Below are positions 43,621 through 56,096 of a stretch of 61,135 bases of DNA, piece by piece (within the stretch, counting starts at the first letter, position 1; the number at the start of each line of letters is the position of its first letter). This DNA comes from Xanthoparmelia taractica. Its lineage: Eukaryota; Ascomycota; Lecanoromycetes; Lecanorales; Parmeliaceae. Both the position numbers and the translations under genes were made by a program. Where the stretch lies: contig JANQBS010000233.1 of assembly GCA_033085395.1 (NCBI GenBank), positions 1 through 61,135 of the forward strand, written 5' to 3'. Under the pieces are notes generated by a model. That model was not told the DNA's origin. It was given only the letters and a program-made list of their open reading frames with translations, and did not search any database.

Positions 43621-45716
43621 GCTCCTGACAGCAAGTTTCAAACGATGTGAATGGTTTTGGGGCTTCAAAAAAATGTCAAAGATAGTGACACTTTTGGTGT
43701 TGTTTGTATGAAAGTTGCAGACCATTATATATCATTGATGACTGATCAACATCAATAAGTGCAAGTACAGCCGCACATATCCAGTGTTCCATGTCCAGCA
43801 TGGTTCCAGATCATTCCAATATTTTAGCATGACAGAGAAACATGAGCATAGACCACATGGAAATGCAATTCATGTACTTGGAGACCACTAAGAACAATGC
43901 AGAAGCTGCTCACTCATATCATCCTTGGGGCGAGATCCATGGACTGATGCTTCCTGAAAGCGTCTTGCAGATTGGACGAAGCTTGACTCTTGACTTACTC
44001 GGATATTCAGCTGCTCTCCTCCACAGATGAGTCTTGCACACCCTTCGCTCCTGCTCTGCCTAGCCATTGGCTCCTGACTCTTGTGGGCCATGACTTGTCA
44101 GCTTAACCGCTCATTCTCTTCTCTCACAGATTTCCGCTTCTTGTCATACGCTTATTTCAACCTTGCCTTGTATGCTCCGATATAACCATCTTGCCTTTTG
44201 ATTTTGTACAGGATTTTCATATGATCAGAAAAACTGACGTGCAAGAAAATGGAAATGTTTTATTTTTGTATATATAGGTGTTTGGCTTCCTTACCTCTGT
44301 CATTGAGCAAGAAAGTGCAGGTATTTTATATTGAGGCAAACGAAAAATATAAGTGTCGGGCATGTCTGATCATGTGAAGATCACTACGGTGTCAAACGAC
44401 CAACATTACGTCACGCATAGGTCTTTGTAAAAGAAATCACTGTTGCTGTGTCAAAAGTACTGATCTTTGCGGGAACATGTTAGCCAATAGTGCTGGTTCC
44501 ATAGCCCAGTGGTGAATTTCGTGGTCTCTCGGAACACATTATTGGCTGGATGCTGTGAAGCCCATGCTGCGTTCCTATAGCACTGGCTGGCAAGATATGT
44601 AGCTTGGGATCACTTTAGGAGAGAGCGTGAGGCAGGAGGCTCGCACTTGGTGAACCTCGGAACAATCAGTATTAGGCCATCAAAACAAGAGTGACGCTGT
44701 CAGGAATGGCGATGTGAATGGCGATTGACAATTGACCGCCTATGCTGTGGAGTTGAATTGATTGTGGTATCGAGTCTCGTTGTGAGGATCAAATCACGTT
44801 AGATGCTGCCATCGAGTCATGGCAATAATCTTCGAGATATAATGACAAATGAATGGAGCACGCCCACTTCTATGGATGCAGAGGCACATAGCACGGTTGT
44901 ATGTTCGATGAATTTTCATCCACTAGTCATTGTTAGGCTAGCGAAGTGCCATTATTGTAAAGCGAGTTGTTATGTCCACCATCCGGACTAACAATTCACG
45001 AGTTATGCTCGTCTCCTTTAGCAATCTACCCCTAGGTTTTGGAGGCATGTAAAGGATACAATGCATGGTCGCTCAATGCAGGGAAGGGTGAATATTACTT
45101 CCAGAGTCCATTGGAGTGAACTGAGGAATCCTGACTTCCGATGCAAATGAGCCCATCCATCAAAAGCCTCGAAGGCAACATCGAGTGGAAGAGCGAGGCT
45201 GATGATAAAAGACCATTGAAGAAGAGCGAACTTATGAGTTCCCAAATGATGGAGCCTTTCCGTGCTCGCCATGGATGTTGTTTAATATCCTACTTGGGCG
45301 ACGAGCATACACAGAAGATTGCTGACGTGAGGACCGTGCTGGATTACGAAAACAGTGCCTGACACTGCCTGGTACCTATATCTTGGAAGCACTTTACGCC
45401 GCACATGTCGAAGGCTAAGTAATGTGTTTCGAATTGGCGGAAGCATTCCTTTAATGCCATTCAAGGTGAAAATAGTATTCTCGTCCAATCCTTCGCTCAG
45501 CCTCATCCTTGATCCTATCGCAATGCCACCCTCAGCTGGACATACTGCGACACTGTAAAATTAGAATAATAACTGCTTGCCTCCAATACACTAATGCCTA
45601 TATAAGTGTACTAAAGCCCGCTTCTCTCCTTAAAAGGTTACAAAATTCTACATTATAATAGAGTTGATCATTATTTTCCATATACGACTTTCAGGTCCAC
45701 ACATCTATCTTGCACC
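43621..45716. other. 2.1 kb gene-free stretch
   Basis: Only frames under 85 aa are present on either strand, with no domain or exon chain. A GGTTCCATAGCCCAGTGGT string at about 44495 recalls a tRNA 5' half but has no partner. The last 150 bp should hold the promoter of the CAP gene. Confidence 0.6.
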
Positions 45717-46397
45717 ATGGCTATCCAGCAGCCTCTTACCGCCGTGCCTGCATCGCATGCGCAAGCGCAAAACCATACCGAGTCCGCCCCACAAATCTCA
45801 CCTGCGCAGAGCGAAGCTCTCAAGATCCACAACCAAGGTAGTCGACCAACGTCTTTCATCAACCCCATCCGACTGACACATCACATCAGCACGCGAAGCA
45901 GTATCCAAAAGCACATCAGTCCACCGTCCCCCCTTGAGCTGGGATCCGAACCTCGCCGCCGCAGCGGAGCAATGGGCGCACTATCTTGCTTCCAGAGACA
46001 CTGGCCTCCAGCACAGCACCGGTGCTCAGAGACCCGACCAAGGTGAGAATTTGTACTGGACGAGCGCTGGTGGGACTTTGGCGGATGCCAGTCAGAGCTG
46101 GGTGAATGAGCAAAAGGTCTACCACGGTGAGAAGATTGGGGAGGGGAATTTCGGGAGTTATGGGCATTATACGCAGGTATGTACATATTTCGATTCGTTG
46201 TACCATTTGTTGAAGAAGCTGGGAGCGGTTGGCACTGGAGAAAGTTTAAAGAGCTGACATGATTTTAGATCATCTGGCCCTCTACAACGCATGTTGGAGT
46301 TGCAATGGCCAAGACCAAAAATGGAGCCAACTTCATCGTCGGACGTTACTCGTCTCCAGGTAACTACACCGGCGTTAGCGCTTATACGGGACATTGA
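45717..46397 (+). CDS. CAP/SCP (PR-1-like) domain protein without signal peptide, 178 aa
   Basis: Three exons: 45717-45837, 45890-46176 and 46269-46397 (introns 52 and 92 bp, CTGAC branches). The start has a good context (CACCATGG). The CAP fold is recognisable: ALKIHNQAREAV, LSWDPNLAAAAEQWAHYLAS, LQHSTG, QGENLYW, WVNEQKVYHGEKIGEGNFG, GHYTQIIWPSTTHVGVAMA, and FIVGRYSSPGN. The metal/active-site style residues His (LQHS), Glu (GENL), and His (GHYTQ) are present. The Cys pairs typical of secreted PR-1 proteins are absent; the usual Cys after GHYTQ is Ile. The N-terminal 25 residues are polar with no hydrophobic core, so it appears to be cytosolic or unconventionally exported. Sterol or lipid binding is the general role of the family; the target here is unknown. 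Confidence 0.88.
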
Positions 46398-47657
46398 CAT
46401 CAAAGTCTGTGAGGTGCGAGGGCCGTCTGAGCTTGGAGTAGAATAGGTCTGTTAGTTTTATGTATCGTTTAGCAATTTTGTTTGAGACTGCAACCTAGAT
46501 CCACGTTTTCTGTTATTTCCATGGCTTTTGGAGCCCAAGAGATATTTGTGCATTTTGCAGCCTCGAATGACCAGATCATTACCATTCATTTATAAACGTA
46601 GTGGCAAAGTCAACCCATCTGTTACTAATATCATTCTCCTTGAATCAGGCTGCTCTATATATTCGCATCATTTTAATCCGGTGCAGTCCTCCCGCGCAGT
46701 TATTATTCTAGGCATCTGGAGTTGTCAGTGATAGGAAGCGCCAGCCTCGCCCATCGGATCTGTATTCAACGCTGGTGCGCGGAATAGCACGATGCTGGTT
46801 GCCGTGCAATACATTGCTTGAAATGGCAATTCGAGCGCAGGATAAGCTTCTCGAGCTCGTGTGATTGAGAAATAGGTATGTCTTTTCTGGATTTTATCGA
46901 CGCGGGCGATGGGATAAAAGAGATCATCAGCACGGAGTACGCATCCACGCGTGACTGAATCCGGGATAGAGATCGAGTGTGCATGTTTTTAAGATGGGTG
47001 TGGGGGAAAGGGGGAGTGGATTCTGGGTGGGTATGGAGGCGTGGCCCGCTCACGTATGAGTATGTTAGCGTTTTGTCAAAAGTGGTTGGTTAGTTGGATG
47101 TGAGTGGGGTTTGGGTGGGGATTTTTATAGTTAGGGAGGGTTGTATAGTGGAGAAGGGGTTTAGGAGAGGGATAGATGCTGTGCTTGTGTGTGGTTGATG
47201 GCATCGGTGGGGTATATGGGGCTTGGGATAAGGGTGGACGATGGGGCTTCAGTGTTCTGCTGTAAGTCCAATGTGCTCCAGTCCGAGTAAAGGTGTCTGG
47301 GTTCGGAAAGAGCGAATATTTCATCGCGAGTATCCTATCCGGCCCTAGGAGTACGTAGCAATGTTTAAAAAGGTCCCTTCAATCTACTCCCAGACTTATA
47401 TCAAAGCATTGCCCTCTCTATGACTATTCTAGAGCTGCTTGAGCACGGATGAGAGCCAGGAATGGCGCATCACGGCACTGCTGCCTTCGCTATGCCATTG
47501 ACTGGGTATAACATCGCAAATTTGCGCACACCTCGCCTTCGGCGCGTGGGTGAGCTCCACTTTTGGAAAGCCACTATCCTGGCAGCAATAGTATCTCGTC
47601 ATCTGTAATTTTGACGAAAATGTTTCTAACAAGAAGCTGTCTGCAACAAGCGAGAGC
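46398..47657. other. 1.3 kb intergenic, no gene
   Basis: Frames here are short and overlapping; the minus frame 47076-47324 is low-complexity (Pro, Thr, His, Tyr). Confidence 0.6.
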
Positions 47658-48133
47658 ATGCGTCCTCACATCGTCTTCTTTATAGTTGGCTGCCTTGGTG
47701 CATTGGCGTTGGCGTCCCCTCTTCCAGGCTGTGCGTTGGCATTGCAATTGTACTTACATGTGGTAGCGTAGCTAATCTCTCTAGATCGATCGAATAACTG
47801 CTGCAAGAGAGGCTGTCTGCTGGATCCTGAAGATGCCAACACCCGGCCTGCTGCTCCCCGTCAGGGAATCCCGGGTCCTCCAGGCCTAATGCGAACTGGC
47901 AAAACTCCAGCAGAAGAGGCGACGCCAGCGGTGGATAGTCTGGATATAGTCTGGAGAATGCTCTGCACGGACGAAGGGGAGGAATGTTCTTATGATGTGA
48001 GCGGCTGTACGAAGTTTTGGTGTCTCATGCTGACTGGTTGAAGTCTTTTCGGCTGACAGCAAAGACTCTGATGGAACATGAGGATTGCTCCGAGAATCCG
48101 ACGTCTAGCTGCTTTGCAAGATTGAGACTTGAA
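47658..48133 (+). CDS. Small secreted cysteine-containing protein, 117 aa (effector-like)
   Basis: Three short exons: 47658-47730, 47785-47996 and 48065-48133. Intron 1 is 54 bp (GTGCGT, GCTAAT branch, CTCTAG) and intron 2 is 68 bp (GTGAGC, CTGAC). The protein opens with a clean signal peptide, MRPHIVFFIVGCLGALALAS, likely cleaved near residue 19-20. The mature part has seven Cys: a CC pair and a third in NNCCKRGC, then MLC, EEC, EDC and SSC. The middle is a flexible Pro/Gly linker (RQGIPGPPG). Alternative use of the upstream CAG acceptor in intron 2 would end the protein early (after QRL) and lose two Cys, so I chose the AAAG acceptor. Too short for routine frame lists. It has no recognised domain; effector-like is an inference from size, secretion and Cys content. 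Confidence 0.6.
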
Positions 48134-48519
48134 GAGGAAAACGGTCTTTATTTTCCAATCGACGATGGACACCGGGAAGAGCCTTGAGAGGGAGCTTGTT
48201 GTAATTATCTGGGGATGGGGGAACGGAAACGGTAGGAGCGTATCGGCGAGGGTTCACTAGGTTTGGTGAAGATGCGACGAGTTGCATACTAAAGTGACTC
48301 GTATTGATTGGCCTCTGCCTTCTTTACACTATGCAAGTTTCCCTTCTCAATGCAAATTGCACCATTGTATTGTAAGCAAGAGCCCTGTGCCGACCCAAAG
48401 TGGAGGGACGCCCCATCCTGTCACAGTCAACATGCGTTTATAGCCACAAATCGCTGCCATAACTATACCTATACCATATGCAACGGTCTGCGGCACCCTA
48501 CGATCTACCACCTCAACCG
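48134..48519. other. Intergenic, convergent 3' ends
   Basis: About 390 bp between the secreted-protein gene and the stop of the minus-strand membrane protein; no gene seen. Confidence 0.55.
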
Positions 48520-49156
48520 CTATCCCCGCTCCCGCACAAAGCGCCGGTATTGCCCAGAACAATTCAATAGATATAGTATTTTCCTAAACATAGGAATCGC
48601 CTCGTATCTTGCGTTGATTGCCTTCCTATAAGCCCTTCCGACGCCCGTATCGACTGCCATTACATCCTCCATAATTATGTAGGTACATGGCCGTGCCGGT
48701 GCACCTTTGCCCAGTGAGGATATTTTGAAAGGTTTGGGTATGTGAAAGGCTTGAAAGATTGAGAAGAGGAGCAGGAGCTCGCCGCCTATGAAGAAGATGA
48801 AGGAGGTGGCGAATAGCGCAGAGGCGGGTGAAAGGTTGAGGGGCGCGGCGCCAACGATGAGCTCGACCTGATCGACCAAGGCGGTCAGACATAATGATGA
48901 AGAGAATGGAGCGTGTATGGAGTTTTTACTAACTAAGCTGATCCCGTACGTAGCCGAGTAACGATGCGGAAGAAATCAAGGCCATTCCTCTTTTCCCCAA
49001 AGGGCCTCATCTCCTCCTTCTTCCACAACGACCAGGTCCGAAAACACCACTCTATCCCACTTATTATGCCGAATAACGTGATAGTGACTAATGGTATATA
49101 TGCCGGTTGAAGATCGGTATCGTACCACAATGCGTAGAGAAGGACCAGAGGTATGC
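48520..49156 (-). CDS. Probable multi-pass membrane protein, partial exon model
   Basis: Two coding blocks on the minus strand read like one protein. Block 1 (about 49156-48965) contains IPLVLLYALWYDTDLQPAYI, a hydrophobic LVTITLFGIISGIEW segment and a charged RPFGEKRNG tail; it is bounded upstream by a CCAG acceptor. Block 2 (about 48860-48520) contains VELIVGAAPLNLSPASALFA, a hydrophobic SFIFFIGGELLLLFSIF segment, FKISSLGKGAPARPCTYIIM and EDVMAVDTGVGRAYRKAINA. I associate this order (two-membrane-helix modules, then a RPxxYxIxEDVxAVDGGxGxxFR motif) with an uncharacterised fungal membrane family. A join using donor GTTACT (after FFRI) and acceptor GATCAG keeps frame. The first exon was not found and the C-terminus lacks the last membrane helices, so the gene may be decayed. 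Confidence 0.4.
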
Positions 49157-51508
49157 TGGCATAATTGGGAGCGAGGAGAGTTCATATAACGGCGATGCTT
49201 CGCTTGTGGTCGCGGGGAGGGTATGGAAGTTGGCGGAGGGGCGGCGGAGGAGCAGAGTATGTTCCTGAAGCATAGCTATGGGGGAGTGAGACCAGCCCAT
49301 TCATCGATCTTTCTGGAGAAGCATTCCGTTTGAAATACGAAATGGAGATTGGAGCCAACTCCGTTGCTGGAGATGGTTGGGGAGGCTAATGAGGCTGTTG
49401 GAGGCTCCGATTGTGTTTGCATTCTCAGAATATCTAGCATGCTGGTGCAAGGTGTAAGTGAACTGGTTAAGCAAGGTAGTGGATCGTGATTGATCGAATG
49501 GATGGATGGACATGAGGGAAGTCATCGCCTGGTTGGCCATAGCCAAAATCATGACCGATATGTTGAAGACCTGGCCTTCGCCAGACTAACTGCCGCACGA
49601 TTGTGCGCGGAAGAAGCCCTATCATTTGTACGAAGAACCTGACTTCACTTTTTCATGCATTGCGTCTCAGCAAGGAACTAAATTCTACAGCAGAGGGACA
49701 TCTTCATAACCTTGCGAGTGACTCAGGGTTATAACCCTGGCCTAGGCAGAATAGAGTCTGAATTTTCGGCCCTGACCGAGGAGCATTCAACGTCAACGAG
49801 GAACATCTTAGCGTCTGGTAAGTCAAGGAACGGTCTCGTAGATTCATGCTTCCACTTAAGAGACTACCTAAAAGCATTGAGAGTAAGACGTGACTTGACA
49901 GATTCAGCGCTCCAGAGTTCCAACGTTGTCCGGCTGCGAAGAGGCCAAATTCATACCATCAAATATCGCTTTGGTTGCCATGCTTGCTTTTCCACAACAG
50001 CGATGGACTGCTCGACAGCGTAAGACCCAAGCATTAAGTATATCACGCCCAAGAGATCCATGACATGTTCCATCTCGAGAAACACGGTATACTGTCAGCA
50101 ATCGGAACCCAGAAACTTGAATGCCAGCTGCTGGTATCGTTGTAAAGGTGACATTCACAGACAGCCTTCTCCTAAATCGGTGTTTGCTCCGGACTTGGAG
50201 ACGTCTCCGTAACAGGCCTCCGAGGGCTACGAAAATCCGCCACTCTTTAAAAAATATACGATTGGTCCAACAAGCATGGTGCGCTTACTTGACTTGCATC
50301 CCTACTTTGCAATCCACTTGACCTTATCATTGGGATCCATGCTATTCACATTCATTGTCTCTTTGCTGCACTGAAACCATGAATTTCACCGGTTTGTTGA
50401 TGTGGCGACCAAGAGACAGTCGCCATGAAGGGGCAATGGAATCCAGATTACTACATATATTATCGATGACAGCAGCCTGGAAGTCAAAGATCACCATGAG
50501 TCCACAGGTACTTCTACTGCCGATAAAGTAGATAATCAAAATTCGGATATATCGAGCCAGGAGTTAGAAACGGTCCGGTGCGCTCTACAAACGATTCTCC
50601 GCTGAAGCGGGGAGAAAGCATCGCAGACAGTACGCCGTGAACGCGATAAGGCAGAGCTTCCCCAAAGCTTTTGGTATGGCCCAACTCTCTGCTACATGAA
50701 GCTTCTGCTTGACCTCAAGATTATGCAGAATTCCGCGCCCGGACCATCTGTCTGCAGCGATGGTAGGCGCATGAGGCTCCGCGGCTCTGGGTGCGGCACG
50801 CTCAGGCACGTCGCATATCGAGGACCAAAAAAACCTGGGGTTGCGGGGTACATGATCTAGATGATAAATAACCTCATCGAATATCGAGCCGTCGAATCAG
50901 AGCGTTTCGAATTCCTGATGGAGCGAAGTTCCCGAAATCATGTCCCGAATGATGAGTCAAGGAATTTCGGAAAATGCATTTGACCTGGTTCGTCTGGGGA
51001 TTATCCGCCTGGCCTACGGATCTGAAGAGTTACTGGACTGTATGTTACTGGACCTAGGCATGTAAAAATTCTCACAAGAAGCGCTTTTGGAAAAATTTCT
51101 CCTTGTTGCTCTTAACCTTTTGGGGTCCCGGATAGACCCGATCCATGCACGGACATTCTGAAACACATAGCGAGTAACCACTCCTTTTCCATTGTGCTCG
51201 TCCATCTGGCTAAAAACAGTCATCGCCATCATCTCGCCTCGATGCGATGAAGCGTCAAGTTACGAGTACGCGAAAGTGGAACTGGCGACAAAATGTCCAT
51301 GATGTCGTTCATGCGAGAACTTTTCCTCCTTTGTCTTTGATACGTCCAAGTCTCATTCTCTTCCTCCGTCATACCACAATGCCAAAAAACATTTTGCCAC
51401 TTCGATTAGCCGTTATCAAATATCTCTCTGGGAAAATTCTCTGTTTCCTGCATCAGCAATCTGCTGCGCCCTCATCCTATATCTTTCTTCGGACAGCAAC
51501 TGCGAGAG
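49157..51508. other. 2.3 kb without a confident gene
   Basis: The left end may contain the missing 5' exon(s) of the minus-strand membrane protein. The rest has only short frames with no features. The 250 bp before 51509 may hold an upstream exon of the chromate transporter. Confidence 0.5.
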
Positions 51509-53155
51509 ATGAGGATATGGAACCGATACCGAGATGTGGTCATGGCCAATTGGCATATAGGCTTCACAGCTTTTGGCGGTCCAGCTGTACAATTCCAGAC
51601 CGTGAGATGATTCTATCAACCAAAGGCATACCATAGACGGACTAACGTTGGCGCAGTTCCACGAGAAATTTGTAACGCATCTAGGTTGGATCGATGAACC
51701 AATGGTAGGACCATTCTCTGCGAGTACTAGTCTCAAGATTGACAGGACCCAAGTACCAACAAATCTTTGCCATCAGTCAAGCCTTGCCCGGTTCGGCAAG
51801 CACCAAGATGCTCTTCTGTATAAACACCATACACAGCGGCTTTCTTTCTGGCTTTTTCGCATTTACATTGTTTTGGTACGTATTCTTCAACGGTCCCAGA
51901 CCAACAGGGCATCTTGGCTAAGAGAAGCTTCAGTCTTCCTGGCGCACTCGGCATGTATAGCTTGGCATTGGGCATAGCAAAAGTTGGCACCACTCTTCCT
52001 GAACCGGTCTATGCGTTGTTATCTGGTCTTAATGCGGCGACAGTGGGCATCATTGCTCTAGCTGCTGTGCGACTGTCCGAACGAGCCATCACCGACAAGC
52101 TCACGCGGTTTCTGGTATATCTAGGAGGAATAATGGGAATGCTCCACACGGCGCTCTGGTACTATCCAGTTATAATGGTTGGCGCTGGAATCACAACGCT
52201 CGTTTGGGATCTAGGATACCCTCAAAAGGTTGGAAGGCTTTTCCGGAGGCCGAAGCCAGGAGTAGATGAGAAGGCACGTATACCGTCGGAGGACTTGGAG
52301 CAGGGCTCTTGGTTCAACAGTTCTCGGTCCTCGGCAGATCACGGCAAACCACTGCCACCGCCTCCTCCGGTATACTCAGCACGAGGCAGCATCGTTTCAG
52401 AATTCGCCTTCCGATATCCAAGACCTCCAGCGGACCCCCAGCACGAACAACCCCCAGTCACCTCCAAAAAGGACTTGTCCTCCATGTCCTGGCCCCTCGG
52501 TACAACCATCATGGTCTTCTTCCTCATCACCTTCATCCTAACCATCACCCTCCACGCCATCCTCCACACCACAAACCGCGCCTTCTCCCTCTTCTCCTCC
52601 CTTTACCTCGGCGGCACCATCATCTTCGGTGGCGGCCCCGTCGTCATCCCCCTCCTCCGCGAATACGTCGTCTCCCCCGGCTGGGTCTCGCCCCGCGACT
52701 TCCTCCTCGGCCTCGCCGTCATCCAGGCCTTCCCGGGCCCAAACTTCAACTTCGCAGTCTACCTCGGCGCCCTCGCCGTCGCGCACACACCCGTCCCGTC
52801 TTATCTCGGCGCCCTCATCGCGTTCGTGGCAATGTATGCGCCAGGCCTCTTCATCGTCGTCGGCTTCATGGGCTTGTGGCGTATCCTGAGAGATAAAGCG
52901 TGGTTCCTTGCCGTGCTTAGGGGCGTCAATGCGGCGGCCGTCGGACTCGTCTTCACGGCTGTGTATAAGCTTTGGCAGATTGGGGAGCTCACGGCGCAGG
53001 TTCAGTCGGGCAGTCCGCTCGGGTCGGATCCCTGGCTTGTGGCTATCACGGGCACGGCGTTTGTGGGCGGGGCGTGGTTTGGGATGAATCCGCCGGTGGC
53101 TATTTTGCTAGGGGGCGCGATGGGGGTGGGAAGGTATGGGGTTTTCTATCGGTGA
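51509..53155 (+). CDS. Chromate ion transporter (CHR) family protein, about 494 aa
   Basis: Four exons: 51509-51601, 51657-51704, 51754-51875 and 51934-53155. Introns are 55, 49 and 58 bp; the third acceptor could be 6 bp earlier (51928), adding two residues. Both halves of the duplicated CHR fold are present: FTAFGGPAVQF and ISQALPGSASTKM in the N half, GGGPVVIPLLREYVV and AVIQAFPGPNFNFAVYLGAL in the C half. About ten hydrophobic segments are separated by a hydrophilic central loop (residues about 195-275, with many Pro and Ser). The length suits the long-chain CHR class. Family members export chromate or related oxyanions at the plasma membrane. The start chosen is the first in-frame Met before the FGGP block; the N-terminus is short, so an extra upstream exon is possible. 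The last exon is GC-rich relative to the first three. Confidence 0.85.
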
Positions 53156-56096
53156 TGGGGAAAGTGGGGAGGGATGTTGAAAATTCCAGGGGTGTTTGCT
53201 GATTGGATGGGAAGCGGGAGGAGGAAAATTGCACCCTTTTTTTCCCAAACGGATTCACTTGATGGGATAGAGTGGGAAAAATCGCATTTGTTTCACTATT
53301 GGGGGGTGTAAATTGGGTGGGACGGTAAAAGCACAAGGTACCTTACCTTACTCCGTACATAGCATGCGTATAGGCGTCAATAGCGTACTAAAAATCCTCG
53401 CAACTTGAATTCTTTTCCTTACCTTATCTACCTCTGTCTCTCTCTCTGTAACATAGCGTGATCCTTCCCCTCCTTACATATTTCGTTTTATCATCAAAAG
53501 GCCAGGCTACTCTGCCTTACTTTATCCTTCTTCTTCCCCAACATCCATCGTGTAGTGCATTTGCATCTGCACTTCATGTACGTTTGCGTTTCCGAGGGGA
53601 TTCCTTTTACCTTGGATTTGTGTTTTGATTAGCCATGCGCAACGACGTCATGGTTCTTAGGTGTACGATATAAATCCCGCTTTTGCTCTTCTCGGATCTG
53701 GGATAGCGTATCTTTTCTCCTCCTTCCCACATACCTATCTCTCTACCTATCTCTTACAGCAAGGTTTTGTGTATAGGGTTGCCGATGCGGAGCTGAGGAT
53801 CTAGAGCGACGAGATAGATCTATTGAGGCGTGCTGAGTGATGGGGTTGTCTTTTATGAGAGTGAGGTTGGGAGGAAGGAAGGAAGGAAGGGAGATTGTTG
53901 TGTGTGCGTTGCGACGGGTTGGACATGGGCAATTCGGCTGGCATTGCTTCTTCTCGATCCTTCTGCCATCTTCATATGTATATGCCTATCGAGAACAAAT
54001 GCTCTCGCTATGCTCACATGTGCTATACTTATGAACGGTCCGAAGCCCCGTGGATTCCCGTCCTCCGCCTTCTCTGAAAGAACATATAGAACAAGGAACA
54101 ACCCGTGCGAGACTCTCCTATCCACTCCACGTTCTCTGGGGTAATTTATCTTTGCGGTCTGATCTTTTGCGTCTGGCTCTGGTATTTGATGGGGCTTGAT
54201 AGAATAGATCGGACCAACGTCTTGACTCGCCTCTTGGATGCAGCTGTAGCTATGCGAGAGTAGGCATAGGCTCGCGCAGGAGGGGGAATAAGGGAAGATG
54301 TTTGTCATAACGAGAAGGATGGGACGGCGGTATTGTTTTAGAAAGGTATTGGCAAGAGGTACAAGGGTGATGCCGATGGGGTGGATATGGTTGTATCTGG
54401 GTTGGGTAGTTTGAGTGAAGAGGGAAATGGTGAGGAGGGAGGGAGTCAGTGCTAGTGGGAAGATTGTAGAGGGTGAGAATGATGAGAGTAGCGTTCTCGG
54501 CATAGGGATGGCCATTCGCTGATATATTTGTGAAGTGTGCGGGAACGGCTGACCCGACCTGGACACAAGTTATCCATCATTGGTGTCTCGATTGAAAATT
54601 CAGAAGCGCCCTCCAATGCCAGCTTTTGTATCGTAGAAATAAACAAGAGGCAGGCTTGCCTTCTTCAGGTTCAACCTCTTCAAGTCAGAGGTAAGGCTGC
54701 GGCCTCGTAGGGTGATTATCAGGGCATTCTGTCTGAAAATCTAGAGGAAGCCGGCTTCTCCGAGATGGAAGCTGGTGATAGCGGAACTTGTGTAATTTGT
54801 ATAGTCTCGTGAAGTGGGAAGGGAGCTGGCTAGGGTTGGATCAGAAGAGCCGGGCCGAGAATTAAGTGTGACATGGGAAGGGGAAGGGTTTGGTGGTGGG
54901 TGGTGGGTGTTTTCGATAAGGGATCCTTGCGGTGATGAGACATTTTGGATGTGCATGTGGTTGTGGTGCGTGAACGGTGTCGGAATTTAGCATTGCTGGG
55001 TTTCTTTCGGCCTACTGTACCACCATTCCATTCCATTCCTTCTTCATTCCAGCTGCAATTCCCCCAGCATTATCTCGTTACTGTCATTTTTGTCTCGTTA
55101 CAAAATGGCAGAGCGGTAAGCTGAATACTCTCATTCCGGAAGATGTCTTTTTTTGGCTTCAGCTCATCCTTTGAAGCGATTTGGAGCGAGTAGAAATCTG
55201 TGATCTGGGTTGTTTCAGCACGTCCTTCCGCCGTTGAACTCAGCTTCCGCTTTCCGATTTATGAAGGGTGCTCATCTTTCGTCGCAGATGCGTCGTTGAT
55301 GACTTTCCATCTTTCTTTGTCCGTAATGATGATGGCCTTGCTTTGAATATCAGCCATGCTGTTTGCGCAGGGGGCCAAAACCTCGCGGGCCGGCCAAAGG
55401 GTATCCTATCTTTAGCGTCGAAGCGCCACACTCTCATGGGGGTCGTTTATTCTTTACCTCGTCCGACACCCTGAAACAAAAACAATATTACAACCATGTC
55501 AATTCATCTCAGAGGTGTAGTATAGTATTTATCTTTATATGCTACCCAAGTTTCTGATTGTCATGACAATTACATAGATCAATAATCATATATCTAGCAC
55601 CATGGACCGGCTTTCGAGCGAGCTGGATTGTAGTTCTGGGCCCTTTGGCGCCTGTCACCCGACTGCATGGATCAACCTGAAACTGATTTCTCATCCAAAG
55701 AGGCGACTTGCATCTGAATTGGTTGGCTAGCGACAAGCCAAATGATGTATCCTTGCAGGCAACGTGGCTTCGGGAAGGTATTGTGGCTCCGGGGAACTTT
55801 TATAGTGCGACGAAACGCCACACAATCGTCTACATCCTGCCTTAAAAAAATGGAGTTCTGACACTACACCAGTCAAATGGATCGGTACTGGCGAAGGAAC
55901 GCCCCAGGCTGGCACCCAAGGCCGGTCTACAAAAAGCGCCTCCAAGCTCGACTTCCAACCTCATATATCATTTTGAAGATCACTGCGTATTACTTCCTAC
56001 AATCTATAGCGGAGCGACGACATCATACTCTGCGACCAAATATTGGTGCACAAAAGGCCGGTGGAGAAAGACGACCGTCTGCCTTATCACAGGGTC
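53156..56096. other. 2.9 kb gene-free stretch
   Basis: A 237-aa minus frame at 53853-54566 has no domain, begins and ends in simple sequence, and is read as chance. A GGAA repeat is at about 53872-53892. Other frames are under 110 aa. Confidence 0.55.

Noticed and set aside
44495..44560. tRNA-like 5' half (GGTTCCATAGCCCAGTGGT)
   Set aside because: No T-arm (GGTTCRANNC) or matching 3' acceptor stem follows within a plausible distance.
53853..54566. 237-aa minus-strand frame
   Set aside because: No domain, signal or family pattern; ends in repeat-derived sequence; probably chance.
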